DNA of 5,626 nt from Candidatus Omnitrophota bacterium (GTDB lineage: Bacteria; Ratteibacteria; UBA8468; B48-G9; JAFGKM01), in NCBI GenBank assembly GCA_023818745.1, contig JAMWBY010000079.1, positions 1 to 5,626 of the forward strand, read 5' to 3'. This document shows, one piece after another, positions 1 to 5,076 of this stretch (positions within the stretch are counted from its first letter, which is position 1; each line of letters starts with the position of its first letter). The position numbers and the translations under genes were made by a program. The notes under the pieces were generated by a model, which was not told the origin of the DNA, did not search any database, and worked only from the letters and a program-made list of their open reading frames with translations.

Positions 1-142
1 CATTTCTTTTAAAGCATTTTTAACTATAGTTTTTATTTTAATATCATCTCCGACTGCTGCGCATGCATTATCAAGAGCAAGTATAAAATCTGGAATAAAA
101 TTGTGGGAAAAAAGTGTAGTTAATAAAATGGAGAAAGATTAA
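1..142 (+). CDS. MrpG/MnhG-like cation:proton antiporter subunit, C-terminal end (partial)
   Basis: An open frame enters from the left edge (first whole codon at 2) and ends with TAA at 140-142, giving 46 visible residues. They contain a hydrophobic segment (about residues 5-16, AFLTIVFILISS) followed by PTAAHALSRASIKSG. This closely resembles the end of MrpG/MnhG/PhaG proteins, where the last membrane helix runs into a conserved 'PvaaHalaRAA..sG' motif. MrpG is a small membrane subunit of multisubunit Na+/H+ antiporters and also occurs as a module of Mbh-type hydrogenases and related ion-pumping complexes. The ferredoxin-like gene starts 2 nt after this stop, so the two genes are probably co-transcribed parts of one complex. 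The 5' part lies outside the window. The family call rests on a short but characteristic motif. Confidence 0.7.
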   Translation, partial: ISFKAFLTIVFILISSPTAAHALSRASIKSGIKLWEKSVVNKMEKD

Positions 143-144
143 AA

Positions 145-756
145 ATGAAAAAACCAAAAATAAGAGAATTAAAAGAAGCAATAACAAGTTTGTTCTCAAA
201 ACCATACACTACAAAATTTCCTTATCAAGAACATAAACCTTTTCCCAAATTTAGAGGTAATCCTCAATATAATGAAGAAGAATGTGTTGGTTGTGGAGGA
301 TGTTTTCAAGTTTGCCCATCAAAAGCAATAGATATGATTGATGACATAGAAAATAAAAAAAGGATTTTAATTCATAATCCTGATAGATGCATATATTGTG
401 GAGAATGTGAAAGAAATTGTATAACAAAAGAAGGGATAAAACTTACAAATAGGTTTGATGTTTCTTATTTAAAAGAAGTTAACGAAGTTGCACATAGAAT
501 AGAACATAATCTTATTCTATGTATCTATTGTGGAGAAATTATCGGAACAGAAAAACATATAAGACATATATACAGAAAACTTGGAAATCTCTCTTTTTCT
601 CAACCAATATTAATTAGCCAAGCAATACAAAATTTAAATATTCCAACAGAACATGAGGAAAAATTACTTCCTCCATTAAATAGACAGGATATACTTAAAA
701 TAATCTGCCCTAAATGTAGAAGAATATCCTTTATTTTAGATGAGGTTAAAGGATAA
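145..756 (+). CDS. HycF/MbhN-like 2x[4Fe-4S] electron-transfer subunit of a membrane-bound (group 4) hydrogenase-type complex
   Basis: This 203-residue protein has two ferredoxin motifs: C47-C50-C53-C57 (CxxCxxCxxxCP) and C82-C85-C88-C92, the second followed by Ile instead of the usual Pro. Each should bind a [4Fe-4S] cluster. A C-terminal domain has two CxxC pairs (C126/C129 and C188/C191), fitting a zinc-ribbon or rubredoxin-like knuckle. The basic amphipathic N terminus plus two-cluster layout matches NuoI-like subunits, and the extra cysteine pairs resemble HycF/HyfH-type proteins of formate hydrogenlyase and related group 4 hydrogenases. Its likely role is electron transfer on the cytoplasmic side between a soluble donor or acceptor and the hydrogenase core. 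It begins 2 nt after an MrpG-like gene, consistent with an Mrp-containing (Mbh/Mbs-like) complex. A GGAG-rich site (130-133) precedes the ATG by 11 nt. It could instead belong to a formate hydrogenlyase or sulfur-reducing complex, because the catalytic subunits are not in view. Confidence 0.8.
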   Translation: MKKPKIRELKEAITSLFSKPYTTKFPYQEHKPFPKFRGNPQYNEEECVGCGGCFQVCPSKAIDMIDDIENKKRILIHNPDRCIYCGECERNCITKEGIKLTNRFDVSYLKEVNEVAHRIEHNLILCIYCGEIIGTEKHIRHIYRKLGNLSFSQPILISQAIQNLNIPTEHEEKLLPPLNRQDILKIICPKCRRISFILDEVKG

Positions 757-814
757 CAAAAATAATCCACTTGGGAAAAATTTTTATCTATATTTTAGAA
801 AATTCTAATATAAA

Positions 815-820
815 AGGAGA
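815..820 (+). promoter_or_regulatory. Orphan Shine-Dalgarno-like AGGAGA in the namZ leader
   Basis: The strong SD-like AAAAGGAGAT lies between the ferredoxin gene and the muramidase gene but is not spaced for any in-frame ATG/GTG/TTG of the latter. The next in-frame TTG (843) is 22 nt away and the ATG (864) is 43 nt away. It is well placed (6 nt) for an out-of-frame TTG at 827 opening a 7-codon ORF that ends with TGA at 848-850. Either the muramidase uses an unusual start, or a tiny leader ORF is translated, or the match is chance in A/G-rich sequence. Confidence 0.35.
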
Positions 821-863
821 TAATTTTTGCAAAATAATATTTTTGAATGATAAAATTTTAAAA

Positions 864-2090
864 ATGAACCAAAAAGTAAACTTTTTACTTTTCTTCAATG
901 TTTTCATTTTCTTTTATGTTTTTTCTGATGTTAACCAAACTGGTCTGAAATTAGGAATTGAAGTCCTTGCTGAAAAGAAAATGTCAATACTAAAAGGAAA
1001 AAATGTTGGCCTTATAACTAATATTACAGGAGTTGACAGTAAACTCGTCTCATCAATAGATATAATTGCTTCTATGCCAGATGTTAAACTTATTGCTCTT
1101 TTTTCTCCAGAACATGGACTAAAAGGCGGAAAGATGGGAACAATTGAAGATTCTGAATTTAAAAATGTTAAAATTTATAGTTTATATGGAAAAACAAGAA
1201 GACCAACAAAAGAAATGCTTAAAGGAATTGATGTTTTAATTTTTGATATTCAGGATATAGGAGTCCGTTCATATACTTACATTTCAACAATGAAAATTTG
1301 TATGGAAGAATCAGCAAAAAATAATATTACATTTGTTGTTCTTGATAGACCCAATCCAATTGGAGGTAATTTAGTTGATGGACCTATTCTTGATATGAAA
1401 TTTGAATCATTTGTTGGTCCTGCTCCAATTCCTTATGTTCATGGAATGACAATTGGAGAGATGGCTTTATTTTTAAATGAAGAATTGAATATAAAATGTA
1501 ATCTTGAAATTATAAAAATGGAAAAATACAAAAGGGATATGCTCTGGGAAGATACATCTCTTATATGGACCCCAACTTCTCCGCACATACCTGAACCTGA
1601 TACACCATTTTTTTATCCTATATCTGGGATAATTGGAGAACTTGGAGTTGTTAGTGTTGGAGTTGGATATACTCTTCCTTTTAAAATTATTGGTGCTCCA
1701 TGGCTTGATGCTGAAAAAGTTGTAGAAATATTAAATAATAAAAAATTAAAAGGAGTATACTTTCAGCCATTTTATTTCACTCCATTTTATGGATTATATA
1801 AAAATGAAGAATGTAATGGATTCAGAATTATAATAACAGATAAAAGAAATTATAAACCAGTTGAAATATGCTATCATATCCTTGAAGTCCTTATTAATTT
1901 ATATCCAGAAAAATTTGATTTTAAAAAATTACCACCTTCTAAAATAGATATGTTTGATAAAATAAATGGGTCCGATTTAATAAGATTAAAATTTCAAAGT
2001 AATGAAAAGGCGGGAGAGATTATAAATTTTTATCAGGAATCTCTAAATGAATTTATAGAAAAAAGAAAGAAATACCTTCTTTATGATTAA
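864..2090 (+). CDS. namZ: DUF1343 / GH171 exo-beta-N-acetylmuramidase (NamZ-like), exported
   Basis: The family (Pfam DUF1343, CAZy GH171; B. subtilis YbbC/NamZ) removes MurNAc from the non-reducing end of peptidoglycan fragments. From ATG 864 the product is 408 residues, normal for the family. It opens with a short charged end and a long hydrophobic run (residues 7-20, FLLFFNVFIFFYVF), a signal peptide or anchor without a lipobox cysteine. Family hallmarks follow in order: LKGKNVGLITNITGVD, ALFSPEHG (Glu83), YSLYGKTRRPT, FDIQDIGVRSYTYIST, LDRPNPIGG, PIPYVHGMTIGE, WTPTSPHIPEPDTP, IGAPW, and a C-terminal KKYLLY. The usual 'NLSEGRGTT.PFE' stretch is here VVSVGVGYTLPFK, a subfamily difference. 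The frame stays open back to a TTG at 771, but the signal peptide is placed correctly only from ATG 864. The gene lies 107 nt after the ferredoxin gene; no amino-sugar recycling genes (nagZ, murQ) are visible beside it. Confidence 0.88.
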   Translation: MNQKVNFLLFFNVFIFFYVFSDVNQTGLKLGIEVLAEKKMSILKGKNVGLITNITGVDSKLVSSIDIIASMPDVKLIALFSPEHGLKGGKMGTIEDSEFKNVKIYSLYGKTRRPTKEMLKGIDVLIFDIQDIGVRSYTYISTMKICMEESAKNNITFVVLDRPNPIGGNLVDGPILDMKFESFVGPAPIPYVHGMTIGEMALFLNEELNIKCNLEIIKMEKYKRDMLWEDTSLIWTPTSPHIPEPDTPFFYPISGIIGELGVVSVGVGYTLPFKIIGAPWLDAEKVVEILNNKKLKGVYFQPFYFTPFYGLYKNEECNGFRIIITDKRNYKPVEICYHILEVLINLYPEKFDFKKLPPSKIDMFDKINGSDLIRLKFQSNEKAGEIINFYQESLNEFIEKRKKYLLYD

Positions 2091-2093
2091 AAC

Positions 2094-2121
2094 TTGAAAA
2101 TTATATATTAATTGATACAAT
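2094..2121 (+). promoter_or_regulatory. Candidate sigma70-type promoter upstream of the TPR gene
   Basis: TTGAAA (2094-2099) and TACAAT (2116-2121) are separated by 16 nt, and the -10 carries an extended TGn element (TGA at 2113-2115). It begins 4 nt after the muramidase stop codon. Transcription would start near 2128. That leaves about 19 nt before the ATG at 2147 but almost no leader for the alternative GTG at 2132, which supports the ATG start. Confidence 0.5.
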
Positions 2122-2146
2122 TATAAAAAGGGTGCTTGTAGTTGAA

Positions 2147-2665
2147 ATGGATAAAAAAACTGATTTTCCGAACTCAGAGAATATGGGTTTTATTCCAGGC
2201 AAGTGCAAAAAAATGAAAAAAATGGTTATAACTGTTATATCTTTAATACTTTTTACATTTCTATGTTTTTCTTTTTTGCATTTATTTATTCCTTACCTCT
2301 GGTTGAAAACTGACCAGGCATTCCATAGAGGCAGATATGATACAGCAATAGAATATTTATCTCTTATTTGTTTTATTCAGCCACATAATTCTGAAGGATA
2401 TATAATAAAAGCATGGCTTGAATGGTCAATTGCAAAATCTGAACTTTCAAATGGGCTTCCTTACAAAAAAAATTTAAGCAAAGCAATAAAAACATATAAG
2501 AAGGGTCAAAAAAATAATCCAGATGATTGGCGACTTTATTATGAAGAAGGAATTATGTGGGATGCGTTTGGAGAAAAAGAGAAAGCATTAAAATTATATT
2601 ATATAAGTTCAGATATGGGTGCTCCTGTAAAAAAATTTAAAAATAAAAAGGAGGGTGGATTATGA
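2147..2665 (+). CDS. Single-pass membrane-anchored TPR-repeat protein of unknown function
   Basis: From ATG 2147 the product has 172 residues. A hydrophilic N terminus with a basic patch (KCKKMKKM, residues 19-26) precedes one membrane helix (about 27-51). The remainder is helical and TPR-like: DQAFHRGRYDTAIEYLSLICFIQPHN at about 56-81, a middle helix around 108-125 ending KNNPDD, and YYEEGIMWDAFGEKEKALKLYYISSDMGAP at about 131-160. TPRs mediate protein-protein contacts, so this is probably a scaffold or assembly factor at the membrane. The basic residues before the helix suggest a cytoplasmic N terminus and an outward-facing TPR domain. An in-frame GTG at 2132 could add five residues, but no SD lies upstream of it; the ATG has GGGTG about 12 nt before it. 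The stop overlaps the next start as ATGA, indicating translational coupling. I do not recognise a named family. Confidence 0.75.
   Translation: MDKKTDFPNSENMGFIPGKCKKMKKMVITVISLILFTFLCFSFLHLFIPYLWLKTDQAFHRGRYDTAIEYLSLICFIQPHNSEGYIIKAWLEWSIAKSELSNGLPYKKNLSKAIKTYKKGQKNNPDDWRLYYEEGIMWDAFGEKEKALKLYYISSDMGAPVKKFKNKKEGGL
2650..2655 (+). promoter_or_regulatory. Strong ribosome binding site for the exported helical protein
   Basis: GGAGGG, 6 nt before ATG 2662, lies inside the last codons of the TPR gene. It fixes the downstream start and implies efficient independent initiation as well as coupling across the ATGA overlap. Confidence 0.75.
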
Positions 2666-3114
2666 AAAAGGTATTATTCTTTTTATTTACTTTAATTGTT
2701 TTTACAAGTTTTGGGAAAGAAATAAAAGCATCTTATGAGGAAATTAGAAACTCCATATCCTTAATAGAAAAGTATATTAAAGAAAATGAAGAAGATATCA
2801 TCTCTATTTTAAGTGAGGCGATTGAAATTGAAAAAAGGGCAAGCACAGAGTATTTAGCACAAAAAATAAAAGAAAAAATATGCAGAACTTCCAAAATTAA
2901 AGAGGATGAATTTAAAAATTTAAGGAAAAATTTTTCTTTTTTTGATATTTCAATTGCCTGGGCAATAAGTCAAACATCAAATATATTTCTTGAAAAGGTC
3001 CTTAAAGAAAAGGAATTAAAAACATGGAAAGAACTTCTGAGAGAAAATATCAATCAAAAAGAAAAAATAATAAATAAAATAAGAGAACTAAATCCAAAAT
3101 CAGAATCCTTTTAA
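2662..3114 (+). CDS. Small exported helical protein, unknown function
   Basis: This 150-residue protein is not recognised. A clear signal peptide occupies residues 1-18 or slightly more (MKK, then VLFFLFTLIVFTSF); likely cleavage is after FG or after the KA at 23-24. No lipobox cysteine is visible. The mature part is strongly charged (Lys/Glu-rich) and predicted to be almost wholly helical, with heptad-like stretches at about 26-70 and 110-143 and a more hydrophobic middle (FSFFDISIAWAISQTSNIFL, 91-110). One cysteine (C74) is present. It begins within the stop of the membrane TPR gene behind a strong RBS, so the two products are probably made together and may interact outside the membrane; that partnership is inference. 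Its last 15 bp overlap the 3' end of the convergent phosphoesterase gene. Confidence 0.7.
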   Translation: MKKVLFFLFTLIVFTSFGKEIKASYEEIRNSISLIEKYIKENEEDIISILSEAIEIEKRASTEYLAQKIKEKICRTSKIKEDEFKNLRKNFSFFDISIAWAISQTSNIFLEKVLKEKELKTWKELLRENINQKEKIINKIRELNPKSESF

Positions 3115-3834
3115 AAAACTACCAATTTTAGAAGGTAGCCCTTTTTCTATAACTTTTTTCAGTGTTTTTTCAAAATTATATTCTAATCTATCAAGTTTAA
3201 AAAATTTTTCATCATAATAATAGATACCAATACATGGAAAAGGCAACCCATCTCTTGGAAATCCAACACTACCAACATTTATTATATATTTAAATTTATC
3301 TTCTAATTTTAAATCAATTTTACCGCTAAAATCTGCCAATATTTTTTCAGTTTCTCCAGTTTCTATATTTTTTTTAAAAACACATGGAATATGAGTATGT
3401 CCGATAAAACAAATCTTATTTTCAAGTTTTTCAAATTCTTCTTTCGTATCTTCTATTTTTATAATATACTTATAAAACAAATCAGAAATTGAGGCATGCA
3501 CAACCCAAAAATCTCCAAATACTTCTTTATCTTTCCATTTTTTTATCTCTTCTACTTGTTGTCCAATTTCTTTAACTGTCCATTCAATAGTTATTTTTGC
3601 ATATTGTTTAAATCGTGAAAAATCATTTTCTATAATACCTTGCTCGTGATTACCTCTCAAAATACTTGCTCCAATTTTATTGGATAAATTTATACATTCT
3701 TTTGGGTTAGGACCATATCCAATTATATCTCCACATATTAAAATTTTATCAACCTTATTTTTTTCAAGGTAAGAAAGGGACACTTCAAATGCTTCTAAAT
3801 TTGAATGAATATCACTTATTATTCCTATTTTCAT
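3100..3834 (-). CDS. Calcineurin-like metallophosphoesterase (ApaH/PrpA-like, COG0639-type)
   Basis: This 244-residue protein carries the full dimetal phosphoesterase signature: DIHSN (Asp8, His10), GDIIGYGPNP (Asp36), RGNHEQ (Asn62, His63), VVHAS (His113) and GHTH (His146, His148), followed by INVGSVGFPRDG (185-196). These residues bind two metal ions (commonly Mn, Fe or Zn) and hydrolyse phosphomonoesters or diesters. The GYGPNP and NVGSVG..RDG stretches match the cytoplasmic bacterial subgroup usually annotated as ApaH/PP2A-like phosphatases. Substrates in this subgroup are mostly unknown and could be phosphoproteins, nucleotides or phosphodiesters. No signal peptide or membrane helix is seen. 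Its ATG (3834-3832) lies 23 nt inside the end of the Ser/Thr kinase gene with no strong SD, so it is probably translated by coupling. That context suggests a function antagonistic to, or controlled by, the kinase. Confidence 0.88.
   Translation of the reverse strand: MKIGIISDIHSNLEAFEVSLSYLEKNKVDKILICGDIIGYGPNPKECINLSNKIGASILRGNHEQGIIENDFSRFKQYAKITIEWTVKEIGQQVEEIKKWKDKEVFGDFWVVHASISDLFYKYIIKIEDTKEEFEKLENKICFIGHTHIPCVFKKNIETGETEKILADFSGKIDLKLEDKFKYIINVGSVGFPRDGLPFPCIGIYYYDEKFFKLDRLEYNFEKTLKKVIEKGLPSKIGSFLKGF
3119..3145 (+). terminator. Weak intrinsic-terminator-like hairpin after the TPR/exported-protein unit
   Basis: CTACC (3119-3123) pairs with GGTAG (3134-3138) over a 10-nt loop and is followed by CCC and a run of five T. 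It lies 4 nt after the stop of the + strand unit, where a terminator is expected. The stem has only 5 bp and sits inside the 3' coding end of the minus-strand phosphoesterase, so it may be fortuitous. Confidence 0.3.
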
Positions 3835-4564
3835 ATATTTTTCTTAATTCTTTTAATAAGTCATTTATAGATGGCCTTTTATTTATATCTTCTGACTTTG
3901 CCAGCATTACAATATGATATATCTTTTCAAAAAAATCATAATTAAAAAGATATTCTTCAAGCATAACTCCATAAGAATAAATATCACTCTTGAAATTTAT
4001 AATACCATCTTTCCTTTCAGGAGGAGAATATCTTTCAGTTCCACCTATATAATTTATTTTCTTTCTAAAAAAGCGCATTTTTTCTGCACAACCAAAATCA
4101 ACAAGTTTTATATCTTTTAAATTTTTTCCAACAAGCACATTTTCTGGTTTTATATCATTATGAATAATTCTCTTTGAATGAATGTATTCAATAACCTCGC
4201 CTGTTTTTATTAGTATATATAGAATTGTATCTGGAAAAATTTCTATATTCTTATTATAAAAATTCCTTAAATTCTCTCCCTCAATGTATTCCATTGACAT
4301 ATAGTAAAAATTTTTTATTTTCCCAAGTTTATATACTTTTAACAAATTAGGATGAGATAAACTTTTCAGTATTTTAAATTCTTTTATAAACATTTGAATT
4401 TGGTGTTTCTCTTTTCTATAAGGATGAAGGATTTTTATTGCAACTATTTTTCCATCATCACTAACACCTTTATAAATAGTAGAAGTTGCTCCTTGCCAGA
4501 TTCTTTCTTCAATAGAGTAATTACCAATAAAATTAAACGGTAATCTCAATTTATTATTATTCAT
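3812..4564 (-). CDS. Stand-alone cytosolic eukaryote-like Ser/Thr protein kinase
   Basis: From ATG 4564-4562 the product is 250 residues, essentially one kinase domain (residue numbers from this start). Visible motifs are a glycine-rich loop WQGATSTIYKG (23-33, first Gly replaced by Trp), VAIKIL with the ATP lysine K44, the alpha-C glutamate E62, catalytic loop HNDIKPEN (His135, Asp137, Lys139, Asn142), DFG (156-158), GGTERYSPPE (174-183, APE read as PPE), SDIYSYGV (Asp194) and the terminal Arg (R230). All catalytic residues are present, so it should be active. The HRD arginine is Asn, as in 'non-RD' kinases, which usually do not need activation-loop phosphorylation. There is no transmembrane or sensor domain, unlike PknB-type receptors, so the input must come from a partner. 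A TTG seven codons upstream (4585) could extend it but is unneeded. It overlaps the downstream phosphoesterase gene by 23 nt. Confidence 0.88.
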   Translation of the reverse strand: MNNNKLRLPFNFIGNYSIEERIWQGATSTIYKGVSDDGKIVAIKILHPYRKEKHQIQMFIKEFKILKSLSHPNLLKVYKLGKIKNFYYMSMEYIEGENLRNFYNKNIEIFPDTILYILIKTGEVIEYIHSKRIIHNDIKPENVLVGKNLKDIKLVDFGCAEKMRFFRKKINYIGGTERYSPPERKDGIINFKSDIYSYGVMLEEYLFNYDFFEKIYHIVMLAKSEDINKRPSINDLLKELRKIYENRNNK

Positions 4565-4588
4565 ATTTTCTCTTTCCCAAACCAATTA

Positions 4589-4616
4589 ATTTTAATATAT
4601 GTTAAAAAAATCACAA
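4589..4616 (-). promoter_or_regulatory. Candidate promoter for the kinase-phosphoesterase pair
   Basis: On the minus strand TTGTGA (4616-4611) and TAAAAT (4594-4589) are spaced by 16 nt. Transcription would start near 4582, about 18 nt before the kinase ATG. The context is very AT-rich, so chance matches are likely. Read-through from the tRNA upstream on the same strand is an alternative. Confidence 0.35.
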
Positions 4617-4646
4617 AATTAAAAACTACTTTTGGGAAACGAAGTA
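4617..4646 (-). terminator. Possible weak terminator after the tRNA-Leu region
   Basis: On the minus strand TACTT (4646-4642) can pair with AAGTA (4631-4627) over 10 nt, followed by G and TTTTTAATTTT. The position, between the tRNA region and the kinase gene on the same strand, is sensible, but the stem is short and has one G-C pair. Confidence 0.25.
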
Positions 4647-4662
4647 AATCCGACTATATGGA

Positions 4663-4708
4663 TTCTTTCAATAAAAAATGCCGGGAGAGGGATTCGAACC
4701 CTCACGGG
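4663..4708 (-). repeat. 46-bp direct repeat, distal copy (attachment-site-like)
   Basis: This block is identical, base for base, to 4820-4865. It contains the last 30 nt of tRNA-Leu(UAA) (T-arm, 3' acceptor strand, discriminator A) plus 16 nt of the tRNA 3' flank (T6 then ATTGAAAGAA on the minus strand). In tRNA orientation it is the downstream copy. Duplication of a tRNA 3' end plus flank is what tyrosine integrases leave at the ends of integrated elements. Here the copies start only 157 bp apart. Confidence 0.85.
4679..4708 (-). pseudogene. tRNA-Leu 3' fragment (T-arm and 3' acceptor strand only)
   Basis: The minus strand carries the T-arm GAGGG-TTCGAAT-CCCTC, the 3' acceptor strand TCCCGGC and discriminator A, identical to the complete tRNA-Leu at 4836-4920. 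Upstream in the same orientation I find no matching 5' acceptor strand, D-arm or anticodon stem-loop, so it is a fragment, not a second tRNA gene. No CCA is encoded after the discriminator. Confidence 0.75.
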
Positions 4709-4819
4709 TCGCTTCGCTCCTCAGGAGGGGGTGCTTCCCCCTTCCTGATATAGTCCTCCCCCCAATACGAAAAACGCAGGGGACGATTCCTTCCCCTCCA
4801 ACCCCTTGTCCCGTTCGGG
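4709..4819. other. 111-bp GC-rich, hairpin-rich insert between the two repeat copies
   Basis: By hand count 67 of 111 bases are G or C (about 60%), against clearly below 35% on both sides. The strongest structure is an 11-bp hairpin with one bulge: TCAGGA-GGGGG (4721-4731), loop TGCTT, CCCCC-T-TCCTGA (4737-4748). A second stem is AGGGGA (4778-4783) with TCCCCT (4792-4797), and CCCGTTCGGG (4810-4819) is a perfect palindrome. No credible ORF is present; the frames open across it are antisense to tRNA sequence. It could be a remnant of a mobile element, a MITE/REP-like unit or a small structured RNA. I do not recognise it. Confidence 0.6.
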
Positions 4820-4865
4820 TTCTTTCAATAAAAAATGCCGGGAGAGGGATTCGAACCCTCACGGG
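4820..4865 (-). repeat. 46-bp direct repeat, proximal copy (3' end of the intact tRNA-Leu)
   Basis: This is the counterpart of 4663-4708, with no mismatch over 46 bp. It covers the 3' 30 nt of the complete tRNA-Leu(UAA) and 16 nt beyond it. Identity stops at 4866 inside the variable arm. On the other side it weakens at once: 4819 is G against A at 4662, then two matching bases (GG), then divergence. Confidence 0.85.
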
Positions 4866-4920
4866 AGCAAGCTCCCAACGGATTTTAAGTCCGTTGCGTC
4901 TTCCTTTCCGCCATCCCGGC
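4836..4920 (-). tRNA. tRNA-Leu (anticodon UAA)
   Basis: This is a complete 85-nt class II tRNA on the minus strand. The acceptor stem is GCCGGGA/TCCCGGC (7 bp) with discriminator A at 4836. The anticodon stem ACGGA/TCCGT encloses the loop CTTAAAA, giving anticodon UAA, which reads UUA (and UUG). UUA is a heavily used leucine codon in this window. The long variable arm GGGAGCTTGCTCCC is typical of leucine tRNAs, and the T-arm is GAGGG-TTCGAAT-CCCTC. No CCA is encoded: six T follow the discriminator, so CCA must be added enzymatically. Confidence 0.97.
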
Positions 4921-4944
4921 TTTTTCAAACTCTTATTTTTACTT

Positions 4945-4975
4945 ATCATAGTTTATTATATTTCATCTTTGTCAA
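4945..4975 (-). promoter_or_regulatory. Promoter of tRNA-Leu
   Basis: On the minus strand a perfect TTGACA (4975-4970) and TATGAT (4950-4945) are separated by 19 nt, slightly longer than optimal. Transcription would begin near 4938, about 18 nt before the tRNA 5' end. A TATAAT also occurs between them (4960-4955) but is too close to this -35. Confidence 0.6.
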
Positions 4976-5039
4976 TTATTCAAATCATATTAAAGCAACT
5001 TTTTTTTGAATTAAATCTGAAGCAGAAAAGGTGAAATTT

Positions 5040-5076
5040 AAAAAAAAGAAAAATTAAAAAATTTTTTCTTTTTTTT
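5040..5076. repeat. A/T-only inverted repeat between divergent promoters
   Basis: A 14-bp arm (5040-5053, A-rich with one G at 5048) is perfectly complementary to 5063-5076 (T-rich with one C at 5068), with a 9-nt A/T loop. It sits in a 50-bp block (5034-5083) with only two G/C bases, between the minus-strand tRNA promoter and the plus-strand permease promoter. Such tracts are usually bent and easily melted and may act as an UP-like element or transcriptional insulator; that role is inference. Confidence 0.55.

Noticed and set aside
771..863. N-terminal extension of the muramidase from TTG 771
   Set aside because: The 31 extra residues have no SD before the TTG, do not match the family and would bury the signal peptide inside the protein.
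3914..4120. 68-aa + strand frame inside the kinase gene
   Set aside because: It is antisense to a well-supported kinase domain, Ile/Phe/Lys-rich by composition only, with no RBS.
4679..4819. A second, intron-bearing tRNA-Leu using the fragment as its 3' half
   Set aside because: The only partner for the 3' acceptor strand is a CGGGA near 4808-4812 (5 bp, first two pairs mismatched). No D-arm or anticodon stem-loop can be drawn, and there are no group I intron features.
4668..5034. Open frames on both strands across the tRNA region (93 aa on -, 118 and 67 aa on +)
   Set aside because: They read tRNA-Leu and its duplicated fragment in sense or antisense, giving the familiar artefact peptides (GRGIRTLTG-type), with no SD or protein-like character.
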